Virus record (IMG/VR): IMGVR_UViG_3300027816_000355
Location: 1-26,637 of that record
Source: a virus
DNA: 26,637 nucleotides
Reading direction: 5' to 3' (one strand)
Part shown: one piece after another, positions 6,739-15,900 of the stretch
How positions within the stretch are numbered: the first letter of the stretch is position 1
Layout of the letters: every line of letters begins with the position of its first letter
Notes under the pieces: model-generated
Databases searched by the model: none
The model's input: the letters and a program-made list of their open reading frames with translations, nothing else
What the model was told of the DNA's origin: nothing
Translations under genes and position numbers: made by a program

Positions 6739-7662
6739 TTAGGCTGGGGTGTAGCCTTCTGAACCCCAAATTGCACGGGGATCGGACCAGCCGAAGCTGT
6801 AACGCTCACGGGCCTTGTAACGGACGTTACCGGTATCAAAGTCGCCTTCAAAGGCAGTCTTGATGTCGGAACGCTGGAACATCTTCAGGCCGTTCGGTGC
6901 ATCGGTCATGAGGAACCATGCGTCCGGATCGGTCAGGAAGTGGTTCACGAAGTAGCCTTCTGGAACCATGCCCATCGACTTGATGGCGTTGATGTCGTTG
7001 TCTGCGGTTTCGGTACGCAGGGTCGATTTCATCAGGCGCTCTGCGGTAAATTGCAGTTCCTTCGGAATGATCATGCGGCGAACCGACAGAGCGACCTTCA
7101 GGCCACGTTCGTCGGTGAAGCCTGCTACATCGATGATGCCCTGTTCCAACGAGGTCTCATTCAGGTCAGCGGCCGTTGTAGGCACGTTGCTGAAGTTAGG
7201 ACCAAGTGCGGTTGGGTGTGCGCTGTTACACAGCGAAACGCCGTCACCGCCGTTGTATGGGCCAGTGGTGTTGAACGCGTTGTTCAGCACCGAAGCTGCC
7301 TTCACCTGCTTGGTGTAGGACATCGAACGGGCCAGTGCCTTGGTGTAACGCGATGCCAGACGGTCATAGAGGTTATCCTCGATGGCCTCTTCAGTCAGCG
7401 CGAACGCCAGTGCAACGGTCTCGTGAGTGTAACGAGCGGTGAACGATTCCTGTGCGGAGTCGTAGTTCACGCCAGCACCTTCGTTTTTCGTCGGTGCCTC
7501 ACCGAAACCGGTCAGCATAACTTCTTCTTCAAACGCACGATCCGACGACTCAATCGAGAAGATTGCTTCGTGTTCGTTTTCGTAGCGCTTGTACTCCATC
7601 CCGAACAGAGCGTTCAGGCCGGGCTCTAGTTCTTTAACTAGTTGCGAACGAGAAATAGCCAT
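6739..7662 (-). CDS. Major capsid protein (HK97 fold, Mu gpT-like)
   Basis: The 307-residue protein starts at the ATG at 7662, with TAGGAGC upstream. It matches, along its length, a widespread family of phage major head subunits related to Mu gpT. Diagnostic phrases are LVKELEPGLNALFGMEYKRY at the N-terminus, then AFEEEVMLTGFGEAPTKNEG, ARYTHETVALAFALTEEAIE, and LYDRLASRYTKALARSMSYT. C-terminal ones are ADNDINAIKSMGMVPEGY and KARERYSFGWSDPRAIWGS. This protein builds the icosahedral shell on the scaffold encoded upstream. No separate prohead protease is seen near it, and there is no obvious long N-terminal delta domain, consistent with a separate scaffold. A terminator follows the stop directly. 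Confident on family and role. Confidence 0.93.
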   Translation of the reverse strand: MAISRSQLVKELEPGLNALFGMEYKRYENEHEAIFSIESSDRAFEEEVMLTGFGEAPTKNEGAGVNYDSAQESFTARYTHETVALAFALTEEAIEDNLYDRLASRYTKALARSMSYTKQVKAASVLNNAFNTTGPYNGGDGVSLCNSAHPTALGPNFSNVPTTAADLNETSLEQGIIDVAGFTDERGLKVALSVRRMIIPKELQFTAERLMKSTLRTETADNDINAIKSMGMVPEGYFVNHFLTDPDAWFLMTDAPNGLKMFQRSDIKTAFEGDFDTGNVRYKARERYSFGWSDPRAIWGSEGYTPA

Positions 7663-7675
7663 GATTTAGCTCCTA

Positions 7676-8269
7676 TTAGGTGGGTGCGACGTTGGCAACA
7701 CCCTCGCTGCCATACAAATGCTTGTTGATCTTAACAATGACTTGGGTAAAGTTAGAACCCAATTCATTGCTCGGTAGTGTATTCAAACCAACTAGCTTTA
7801 GCACCAATCCAGCAGCATTGGTATTAGCAATAGTTGAAGAATCTAATTCAGTGGCTGAGACACCAGTAACAACGCTACCTGCTGTGTAAGCAATAGCAGC
7901 ATTCTTACCAAAGTCAGCTTGAACGATATCTTCGTCAGCTTGAATGGTGAACAATTGGTTAGGATCGTCAACTACATCAGCCGTGATTTGGCCAGTAGTG
8001 ATGTTGACGGAACCCGGATAGTAGTTCGACCATGTGGGCTTGCCTGAAGTTGGATCAACGTAGTTACAGCCGTTGAATACACCAACCGCAACAGTGTGCG
8101 ATGCTGCATCAAATCTAACAACATAACCACCAACAATAGTAACCAAGTCGCCTTGGAAAATTGCGCCCGACTGGTTGTCCGCGATCAGGTAGCCATACTG
8201 CTTCTGTGCACCAGTAGCAGATAGGTTACCCATAGGGCGGAGACCATAGGCTTTATCGACGTTTGCCAT
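7676..8269 (-). CDS. Capsid decoration-type structural protein
   Basis: The 197-residue protein starts at the ATG at 8269, after TAGGAGC, the same ribosome site as the capsid gene. The N-terminus MANVDKAYGLRPMGNLSATG is a familiar opening of phage structural proteins encoded just upstream of the major capsid gene. It continues with IADNQSGAIFQGDLV, VAVGVFNGCNYVDPTSGKP and WSNYYPG, all typical of that group. It is likely a head-decoration or cement protein. The upstream gap carries a TATATAACCCTT segment that resembles the promoter-like elements in the divergent region. The capsid gene starts 14 nt after its stop, so the two are surely co-expressed. Role is inferred from synteny and family habit. 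Confidence 0.8.
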   Translation of the reverse strand: MANVDKAYGLRPMGNLSATGAQKQYGYLIADNQSGAIFQGDLVTIVGGYVVRFDAASHTVAVGVFNGCNYVDPTSGKPTWSNYYPGSVNITTGQITADVVDDPNQLFTIQADEDIVQADFGKNAAIAYTAGSVVTGVSATELDSSTIANTNAAGLVLKLVGLNTLPSNELGSNFTQVIVKINKHLYGSEGVANVAPT

Positions 8270-8296
8270 GAATAGCTCCTAAAGGGTTATATAGTC

Positions 8297-8767
8297 TTAA
8301 CGACTACCAAAAGTAGTGCGAGAACTCCTTTCGGGGTTCTGGATACGCATTGTCGAGTGAGCGTTTTCACGCATCAACTCATTGTCCACCGCATGAATCT
8401 GATCCCGCGCCTTACCGGCATAGTGTGCATTGCGTTCCGCCAAAGTCTCATCTGGAATACGAGCAAGCAAAAGGCCACCAACAGCTACCACACCAGCGTG
8501 TTTACCATCTTCGATAGTAGGCAGGGTGTTGCGGTACTCTTCTGGCAGTTCCTCGTTACGCACCAGTTCATAGCCTTCACGAAGACGGCCATAAACATGC
8601 TGCTTGTCCTCAAAACCATTGATCTCCGAACGAATCCAGCGATGCTGAAATCCTTTAGGGGCAGGGGGTGCGTCCAACCGTGATGGAGGAGTCCAAGGCT
8701 TGCGACGAGCCTCCTTTTCCCGTGAATTACGGGGGGCGCGGTCGATAGTCATTTTCTCTTGGGTCAT
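8297..8767 (-). CDS. Conserved virion-block protein of unknown function
   Basis: This 156-residue, charged protein starts at the ATG at 8767, after AAGGAG, four bases past the scaffold stop. The N-terminus is Arg/Pro-rich (RAPRNSREKEARRKPWTPPS). The centre has FQHRWIRSEINGFEDKQHVY and GRLREGYELVRNEELPEEY, and later GVVAVGGLLLARIPDETLAE. This combination is found in phages that also carry a scaffold and a gpT-like capsid gene. The WIR and VGGLLLARIP phrases are the best family markers. It probably assists head assembly, perhaps with the scaffold, but I know of no assigned function. The C-terminus is a helical tail rich in Asn, His and Arg. Confidence 0.75.
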   Translation of the reverse strand: MTQEKMTIDRAPRNSREKEARRKPWTPPSRLDAPPAPKGFQHRWIRSEINGFEDKQHVYGRLREGYELVRNEELPEEYRNTLPTIEDGKHAGVVAVGGLLLARIPDETLAERNAHYAGKARDQIHAVDNELMRENAHSTMRIQNPERSSRTTFGSR

Positions 8768-8770
8768 TTC

Positions 8771-9700
8771 TTACTCCTTCACGTATTTGGCATATTCCTC
8801 GAGAGGAACACCCAATTTCTTTGCGATAGCAACTTGACTCGGTGTTAATTTCACCGAACGGCGTGCACTACTAACCCCGGAACTTCGGGTCGCAGGAGCA
8901 ACGGCGGGCACGTTCTGCCGTTGTCTCTGTTGAGTCTGTTGAGCAGGGGCAAACCGGTGTGGAAACTCCTGTCTGATCCTGTTGTCTAATTCAGTATAGT
9001 ACTCGTCAGATTCCGGGTCAAATCCTTCCTCATCCACCATGGCTGCATGGATACCCCATGCCGCATATGTCATGGTTTTGTCTTTACCGAACCACTCATT
9101 TTTCGAGGCCCAATCCTCTGCCTTCATACTTGGAGGGCGTTTGGCAGGGGCGGCTTGTTGAACCGGGGCGGGCTGTGGAGCCGGAGCCTGCGCTTGCTGC
9201 TGTTGCTGGTACTGGAGCCATGAATTGACTTGCTGCTGCTCCAATGACAACTGCATCAGCCGCTCTTGAGCTTCTGTCTCAGTATCAATGTCCCCTTCTT
9301 CCCGAGCACGGCGAATAATGGCCTTGAGCTGATCTGCCTGCGTGGTTATGCGAGTTTTTGTCTCACTCAACCGATTGGTATCGGTCACCACCAGCTTTTG
9401 CTCTAGCTCTTGTGCCTTGGCGTGAACGCTACGGGCATATTCCAGCGCGGCTTGCTCTCTGCGCTCCGCTTCCCGCATTTTTGCTGTCAATTTGGAAATG
9501 CGCCTTTGCACATTCTCACTGACGTTATCTAGTTCCTCGCTGTGCTTGCTTTGAGCCGTCTCTGGGGCAGGTTCCGGCTTTGCTGCCGACGGCGCGGGCG
9601 ATTCTTCTGGCGATTCAAGCTCAGGAACATCAACCAATGTCTCCTGTTCGCCTTCCCCCAAATTAAATTCCAGTTGTGAATCAGGTACGGTATTCGTCAT
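8771..9700 (-). CDS. Scaffold-like head assembly protein
   Basis: I set the start at the ATG at 9700, which follows GAGG by six nt. A longer reading begins inside the GroES-like gene and is unlikely. The product has 309 residues. The first 60 residues are acidic and Pro-rich. Residues 60-170 are a long charged coiled coil (ISKLTAKMREAERREQAALE and onward). Then comes a Gln/Pro-rich linker and a folded part with WASKNEWFGKD and HAAMVDEEGFDPESDEYY. The C-terminus reads KLTPSQVAIAKKLGVPLEEY, a phrase common at the end of phage scaffold proteins, where a basic helix contacts the capsid subunit. It sits two genes ahead of the decoration and capsid genes. Scaffold is the best call; a direct assay is absent. 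Confidence 0.82.
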   Translation of the reverse strand: MTNTVPDSQLEFNLGEGEQETLVDVPELESPEESPAPSAAKPEPAPETAQSKHSEELDNVSENVQRRISKLTAKMREAERREQAALEYARSVHAKAQELEQKLVVTDTNRLSETKTRITTQADQLKAIIRRAREEGDIDTETEAQERLMQLSLEQQQVNSWLQYQQQQQAQAPAPQPAPVQQAAPAKRPPSMKAEDWASKNEWFGKDKTMTYAAWGIHAAMVDEEGFDPESDEYYTELDNRIRQEFPHRFAPAQQTQQRQRQNVPAVAPATRSSGVSSARRSVKLTPSQVAIAKKLGVPLEEYAKYVKE

Positions 9701-9707
9701 AAGGGCC

Positions 9708-10160
9708 TCACATGTGCAGAATGTCTTCTGGATTGTTGATGCGGGCGAGAATCTCGTCATCATTCAAGATTCGGATTTCCCCACCGTCTAGACCGATACG
9801 CGCACCCGCATAGCGGCCAAAAATTACCCAATCGCCCTTTTGACACCAAGGACCATTAGGAAATTTACCTTCGTCTTTGTAAGCTAGGTCCCCAACAGCC
9901 AAAACGTAGCCACAAACCGTGGTCAGTTGCTGTTTTTCGCGGGTTTGATCGGACAGAACAATACCGCCCTTGGTCTTTTCGGCCCCACGGTAGGGGAGAA
10001 TGACGACACGCCAGCCTGTTGGCTGTGGGACACGGTCCAAGACTGAGCCATCAAGATTTTCGACAGTAAGACTGCCGTCTTCTGAGTAAGCGTCGTCAAG
10101 GCTAGGCTCCTTTTCGTCCGCTTCTTTGGCCCATTTTTCTTCTAATGCTGTCAAAGTCAT
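9708..10160 (-). CDS. GroES-like co-chaperonin
   Basis: This 150-residue protein has a GroES fold from about residue 48 to 143. It reads GWRVVILPYRGAEKTKGGIV, then a loop, then VLAVGDLAYKDEGKF, WCQKGDWVIFGRYAGARIGL and EIRILNDDEILARI. The segment K64-S70 (KGGIVLS) matches the GroES mobile loop, whose IVL tripeptide docks on GroEL; I67-V68-L69 are intact here. The first 45 residues are an acidic extension not found in bacterial GroES. It starts at the ATG at 10160 after AAGGA. Its place between portal and scaffold suggests it helps the host GroEL fold the capsid or another head protein, as gp31 does in T4. No GroEL gene is seen in the window. Confidence 0.9.
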   Translation of the reverse strand: MTLTALEEKWAKEADEKEPSLDDAYSEDGSLTVENLDGSVLDRVPQPTGWRVVILPYRGAEKTKGGIVLSDQTREKQQLTTVCGYVLAVGDLAYKDEGKFPNGPWCQKGDWVIFGRYAGARIGLDGGEIRILNDDEILARINNPEDILHM

Positions 10161-10171
10161 AACATAGTTCC

Positions 10172-10357
10172 TTATGAGTCAGGATTTTTCTTGAGAAGCG
10201 CTAAGATTTCGTTCTCGACGAATTTGTAGCCTTCTATCCTGCCCATCAGGAACTTGTAATGTTCCATGTCCTTGACTCCACCCGAAACAATCATCTCTTC
10301 GGACTGTTTTCTTAGGTTTCGGACGGCGTAGAGCACTTTTTCAGTAAACTCAAGCAT
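10172..10357 (-). CDS. Small helical phage protein
   Basis: A 61-residue protein starts at the ATG at 10357, after a TTGGGG stretch. It is almost wholly helical: MLEFTEKVLYAVRNLRKQSE, then VKDMEHYKFLMGRIEGYKFV, then ENEILALLKK. It resembles small unnamed proteins encoded next to phage portal or head genes, with the phrase FLMGRIEGYxxxxxEI. The 87-bp gap upstream holds a hairpin (8-bp stem GTGTATTT/AAATACAC). Its stop is 11 nt from the co-chaperonin start. A role in head assembly or as a chaperone partner is only suggested by position. No motif for catalysis or membrane insertion. Confidence 0.75.
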   Translation of the reverse strand: MLEFTEKVLYAVRNLRKQSEEMIVSGGVKDMEHYKFLMGRIEGYKFVENEILALLKKNPDS

Positions 10358-10444
10358 GGATTACCCCAAGTACGCAGACAGTACAGGCCCTATCTGAAGG
10401 CTACATAACAATTATGCATGTGTATTTATAAAAATACACGTGTT

Positions 10445-10588
10445 TTATGCGATTTTTACCTTTTTAAATGCATCTTTGCGGTAAACATAGGTCACCCGAG
10501 GGTCTGACAATGTTTCACGTGGAACATTTTTGCCCCGTTTGGGCATCTGTCCCTTATTTTTCATAAGGTCTTTAGGTTTGCCGCGCAT
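10445..10588 (-). CDS. 47-residue basic protein after portal
   Basis: A short frame from the ATG at 10588 to the stop at 10445 encodes 47 residues beginning MRGKPKDLMKNKGQMPKRGK. It overlaps the portal C-terminus by 17 bp. AAGGAGG sits five nt before the ATG, a near-perfect ribosome site, and this is the main evidence. The product is highly basic, with a more hydrophobic second half (VTYVYRKDAFKKVKIA). It fills most of the gap between portal and the 61-residue gene. It could bind DNA or the portal. No family recognised; translation is likely but unproven. Confidence 0.6.
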   Translation of the reverse strand: MRGKPKDLMKNKGQMPKRGKNVPRETLSDPRVTYVYRKDAFKKVKIA

Positions 10589-12944
10589 TTCTGCCTCCTT
10601 GTTGGGCCATCTTCATGACGTTTTGGTCCATCTTGGCCATAGCCAACGCCTGAGTCTGCTGCAGTTTGGCCTGATCCACCGCCATATCGTTCTGTTCACG
10701 CTGCTGGTCAAAGGACAACCGTGCCTGATCTATCTGCGCATTGGTCTGATCACGCTGGGCAGCCTGCGCCAACTCCTGCTTCTTCAACTCAATCAACGGA
10801 TCAGGCGGTTGCTGGTTGGCTCCAGACAACTCATCCTGCAGTTTCTTGACCTCTTGGAAGAATTCGGCGCACTTCAACGCAATCATCGCCTCACGCTGCA
10901 AGGGAGATACCAACTGATCGGGGTCCGTCCCATATTGCTTGAACAATTCCGCCTCGACCCACTCCTCTGCCTTCTTGGTAATGTGATCAAAAATATGCTT
11001 TTGCAGAATAATCGCCACATTTGGCATTGCTGCCATCATTGGGGACAGACCAAACATGATATGGCTCATAATATGCGCATCATGCTGCTGGCCCGCAAAC
11101 GCCTTCAACTGCGAACCATCTAGCGCCTGCGCATTCTCACTGGTTGGGTCCTTCGGCTTATCAATGTCCTGACTGGTCAGCAACCCATCAATATCCCTTA
11201 CCCCAATGGCCTCATACATGCGGCGATATGCCTCATGCATGTTGTGCATTTGAGGTGCGCTTTGCGCCAACTGCAACTCCGTTTGCGCCATAGTGATGCG
11301 CTGGGCGACGGAGAAGATGTTGGGGTCGGACACCGGCAGAATGTCGATACGGTCATCAAAGTCCTTTCGCTTGATCTTCTTCGACTCGCCCGGAACCTCA
11401 TACGGGTACTCGTCTGGCAGATAATCGGCAAAACCTTTGGCCAACAACTGGAACTCGAGCTTCTGGGAATAATGCAGGCGCTTGTGTATCGCCGACATGA
11501 CCGACGACCCCTTCTCAAGCAACGCAATCGTCGTCCCTACCGCCGCATTCTGGTTACTGTCGCCTACCTGCAGATCGGTAATTGCCGCCATCCGACGGCC
11601 CGCATCCACACAGAAACCCATCAGCGAAAACAGCGTCTGGCTTGGCTCCTTGTACGGCAATGGCAACAATGACTGCGTCAACTCCATACCGCCCGCATCA
11701 ATGTCACGCCACTCGCCCGGAGAGATCGGCACATCATCGTTCTCAATCCGCGCACCCTTGGCCTTAAAGCCAGCAGGCAAGTTGCTCAAGGTACCCGCAT
11801 CGGTCAACTGACGCAGTGCCGCCGAAGCCGTCTTCGACAAGCCACCAATCAAATGCAAAAAGCCCAAGCCATAGGCCCCGGGACCCTGCACCAACAAGTA
11901 ATGGACGTAGTACTCGCAACGCTCTTTGATGTCGTCCTTTTCCTTCCAATTACGACGAACACCAATCACCTTGGCTGACACCTCATCTATCGTCACGATG
12001 TACGGTAGCTTGATGCCAGTTGCTTCGCCCTCTTCATCCGTATCCTCAAAGCCCGGCAGATCGTAGTCCACCTGAAACTCCAAGAACATCATCTCTTCTT
12101 CGTCCCCCGCAGGAACAACACCCGTGACCTTCCTGTCCTTCTCGTCCTGAATCTTGGTGGTCTCCTGCACGGACGACGGTTCAGCAATATCCAAGTACTG
12201 CCCGCGCACAACTGCCTTGCGATAGGAATTGACCGACATAGGAAAGCGGTACGTGATCCGCTCACACTCACTCATGACGGATGAGCCGTTGTACGGGATG
12301 TACAAGTTATCCGCTGGGATCATTCTGCTGACCATACGGCCCTTGTCAGCATCGAAGTAAACCTTCTTAAACGCAGAGCCGCCATAGCCAACGTAGAACA
12401 GCATCTGATCAAAGTCAGGTGTGTACTCCGGCATCTTGGTCGTGATCTGGTAGTTCATGAACTCCTTCACACGCTGCGCCTGCATCAACTTCTCACGCGT
12501 CTCTTTGCCCAAGACTTGTGTACGCACAGGGCCTTCCGCAGGCATCAACTCCTTCAACGCTTGTGCTTGGAACTGCACAATCGCCTCGGACAGCAGTGGG
12601 TGATACACGCCACACGCGCCCTTAAATGGCTTGGTGCGCTCCTCCATCGAGAAGCCAAGCAGCTCTAAACCTTTGGCGTATTGCTTTTCCCAATCATCAC
12701 GAGAAGACTTGTCTGCCTCATACAGCATCATCAAGTCCTGCGACATGGTGCTCAACACGTCTTCCGGCAATACCTCTGCCAAGTTCGCGTCGAACGGAAC
12801 CTCAGCATCTTCCTCTTCGCCGATGTTGACGACAACACCACCGTCTTCATCAAACTCGATTTCGATCTCAGGTAGAGGACCTTCGCCCTCCATCAGGACT
12901 TCCACATCGCCTTCTGGCAGATTTTGTACGCGTTCAATCGGCAT
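10572..12944 (-). CDS. Portal protein
   Basis: The 790-residue protein starts at the ATG at 12944, after AAGAGGAAAC, overlapping the previous gene by 11 bp. The first 55 residues are very acidic. Then come a helix with DDWEKQYAKGLELLGFSMEE, the phrase RTKPFKGACGVYHPLLSEAI, a core with GYGGSAFKKVYFD and PADNLYIPY, a long helical stem (ADFLPDEYP region onward), and a crown. The last roughly 110 residues are Gln-rich and coiled (LKKQELAQAAQRDQTNAQID and after). This layout fits a large portal of the kind found in podovirus-like uncultured phages. As dodecamer it forms the DNA entry vertex, docks the terminase and later the connectors. Length is greater than lambda- or HK97-type portals, mainly from the acidic N- and coiled C-terminal extensions. 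Confidence 0.88.
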   Translation of the reverse strand: MPIERVQNLPEGDVEVLMEGEGPLPEIEIEFDEDGGVVVNIGEEEDAEVPFDANLAEVLPEDVLSTMSQDLMMLYEADKSSRDDWEKQYAKGLELLGFSMEERTKPFKGACGVYHPLLSEAIVQFQAQALKELMPAEGPVRTQVLGKETREKLMQAQRVKEFMNYQITTKMPEYTPDFDQMLFYVGYGGSAFKKVYFDADKGRMVSRMIPADNLYIPYNGSSVMSECERITYRFPMSVNSYRKAVVRGQYLDIAEPSSVQETTKIQDEKDRKVTGVVPAGDEEEMMFLEFQVDYDLPGFEDTDEEGEATGIKLPYIVTIDEVSAKVIGVRRNWKEKDDIKERCEYYVHYLLVQGPGAYGLGFLHLIGGLSKTASAALRQLTDAGTLSNLPAGFKAKGARIENDDVPISPGEWRDIDAGGMELTQSLLPLPYKEPSQTLFSLMGFCVDAGRRMAAITDLQVGDSNQNAAVGTTIALLEKGSSVMSAIHKRLHYSQKLEFQLLAKGFADYLPDEYPYEVPGESKKIKRKDFDDRIDILPVSDPNIFSVAQRITMAQTELQLAQSAPQMHNMHEAYRRMYEAIGVRDIDGLLTSQDIDKPKDPTSENAQALDGSQLKAFAGQQHDAHIMSHIMFGLSPMMAAMPNVAIILQKHIFDHITKKAEEWVEAELFKQYGTDPDQLVSPLQREAMIALKCAEFFQEVKKLQDELSGANQQPPDPLIELKKQELAQAAQRDQTNAQIDQARLSFDQQREQNDMAVDQAKLQQTQALAMAKMDQNVMKMAQQGGRNARQT

Positions 12945-15900
12945 TTTGTTTCCTCTTCAGGTAATTCGTATATTCCTGCCACCAATCAATACTTATTCTG
13001 TCTTCTTTAGGAAGTGTTTTGCCTTCCCTTGATTTTGTATAAATGTTGACAGGCAAAGCGTCGCTCAGGGCGGTACTGTCACCAATCCGCATGTATTCTT
13101 GTGCTTCATCTTTTAAGATCGTATCAAACGCCCTAAACACCGCCTGCTTTTCTTCTGCGTTAGGCGCACTATTAAAAACAGATCTTATTTCACCGATACT
13201 TGGCGTTCGATACTGTGCGGCTACATCCATAGAAACAACTGGCCTGTTACCCGCATCTCTAATGGAATAAACTTTGGTGAACCCTTCCAAAAACGCATCT
13301 TTGCCGCCAAAACCGTAATCCTTATTGGTCCCGTAATTTCCAATCGAATGCTTCATCGCGGCCCCTTCCAACCTAACCGCAAATGGCGTTTTTATTTGGA
13401 CTAAGGAAAAGTCACCTAAGTTTGAAATGGGCGCTACGCCTTTATCAAAAAGAGAGGAAGGAACCTTCTTCCCATCTGCTTCTCTCGCAATTGCCGCTTC
13501 TTCATTACGGAAGATATCTGTTTTCTGCAATCCTCTTATCAACGCTTCGGGGAAGGACATCCGATCTAAATCATCCACCACCGATGCTAATGCAGGAATT
13601 ACTGTGTTTGGCTGCATAAACTCCATTTGAGGGTATGCTGTTTCCAAATCGTAGATAGGTTCGCCCTTCATCGCCGCATACATCACGGAAGAAGCCTTCT
13701 CAGGCGGTGTTTTTTCTTCCTTCAAAAATTTACGCAATTCTCTTGCTGCATCAGAAGAGCCGTACTCCTTACCTAACTCATTACGCATGACATCATCTAT
13801 TTTTAAATTGATCTCTTCTGGAGAAGCACCTTCTTTTGCAAGCTTTGCTTTTTCCGCGTTGACTGCATTAATAAACCGGTTAGTTATGTCCGCCTCGGTT
13901 TCCGTGCCCGTGGGATTTAATACAAGTGTCCCACGCATTCCTGTTGCTTTGTCATAGGTCTCTTCCAATTTCTCCATCCACTGTGGATAACCCTCACGTG
14001 CGTGATGTAACAACGATTTTGGAAATAGCTCAAGATCACTACCAGTTAAAGAAATGCGGCCCTCGAACAACGCTTCTCTTATTTGATCGGTAGGACTAGC
14101 AAATCGCTTTGTAAAGAAATCGCGTCCTTTTGTATCAATGAACTCGCTAAGCTTCTTGGCATCTTTGCCTTTTAGTCCTTCCCCACCATATTGTGTCACC
14201 CCAGTATGAAGGCGAAGAAGATAATCATCTAGCTTCGACCCCATTCCTGCCGGATACGGAGTACCCCCCGTAGGCTTTACGATGTACATCGGCTTTGCCA
14301 ATTCCGGTGTGACTCTCTCCAGCATCTCTGCTGCTGTAGGGCCTAACGCCTTACCTGCCTTAGCCGCTGCTTTTGCCACCGGCTTGGCAATGGTTGGATC
14401 AATGTAGGTGCCCAACTCAACAAAGCCTTCCGACTCCTTGGTCGGTTTGGTTAGGCGCTGTGGGAGGTACTGTCGCTCGACTTCTTTGCTAGTGGCGAAG
14501 CGACGATTCTTATCGTCCCGAAAAATGGACTCAATATCTCCAACCACACCGGGAACAGCAGATACGGACCCACGAGCCAAAGATTCAAGATTGCTCACTC
14601 CTTCCCGACCTACGTTCTGGAACAAACGCATCATCTCAGCGGCATTCAAGCCTTGGCGCGTGGTCAGCGCTCTGCGAGTATCTGCCGTGACTGGCCCACT
14701 ATCTGGCACACCCATCGGGTCAGCAAACATCTCACCGCCCTTAGCCTTCTTTACCGGCTTAGTACGAATCTCTGCTGCCTTTGGGTTGTACGGAATGTCG
14801 GGCTGCAACGTATAAGGCGGCAAGTCTCTCGGGTCTAGTCGCGTTTGACGCAAGCCCGTGACTGCGGAATACGCACGGCGGACATCCGGGTCTTCAAACA
14901 ATGTCTTACGAAGCACAGGGTCCTGCGTTAAATCCACACCAAACGCCTGCTCAATGCCAGCAAGTGTCGCTACCTGCTCATGGAAAGTGTAGTTTCCTAC
15001 CTTCTTAGGATCAAAGTAAGAGGGCAGCGTCACTCCAAATCTATCTTTTAAGTACGATGCAGAACCTGCCGCATCCTTGACAAATTTTGAACGTAACGCA
15101 GACGCAGGCTTTTTAAAGAAGGACCCGATAAAGTCCTCTTCTCTTGCTTGCTTTGCTAGTTGATCAAAGGTTTCGTTAATGTCCCGATTGCCACGGCGCT
15201 TCAACAAGTGTTCTGTCTCATGGCCAAGAAGCACCTGACGCTCAAGCTCTTGATTGGGGTTTTCTACCCATCTTTCCGGTGCCCTACGAAATAAAATATC
15301 CGAAGCTCTTTTCGAGTATGGTGGGGCAACAAAGACTACATCCTCTACCATCTTCCCCTTACTAGATGGCCGCGCAAACACAAACCCGCCGAGGGTAGTG
15401 TCTTGCAATCCTCCTAGCTCAACTACCTTTGCACCGGGAACGCCAGCAAATAACGTGGTTGGTGATTTAGAGGTGATAGGCTGCGGAGTCATGGTGTCGT
15501 AGTACACCCCCTCCTCTTGCAGCCCTCCTTTTGTGAGCGGATCAAAGATTTTTTCTTTAAGCATGGCAGGCAAAGGCGCAGGCACTTTAGACTTTTTTGA
15601 AGCCTCCAAAAACTTTGCATACTCCGCCGCCGCATTCTCCGGCACCGCGCTCTCACCAAAAGTAGTGGAAAGACGTGCTTCGCCACCATCTTTCATCATC
15701 AACGGCTGCTGCTCTTCAGGGAACGGCGACTGCACACCTAACTCCAACCCCGCAATACGCTGGGGCGTACTGAAAATATCCTCTGTCTCCTGCGCGGCTA
15801 TCTGATCTCGGTACTGGCGCGACAAGGAATTCTCATCATCCTCATCATCCTCCCGCGTATCCGCCAACGCCATCGCAGCTAACGCCGCCTGATAATTCGG

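Noticed and set aside
6940-7629. Plus-strand frame of 229 codons opposite the capsid gene
   Set aside because: Shadow of the major capsid gene in a complementary frame, with Cys, His and Val-rich random composition.
9701-9763. Longer scaffold start at 9763
   Set aside because: It would lie inside the GroES-like gene with no ribosome site; the ATG at 9700 has GAGG at good spacing.
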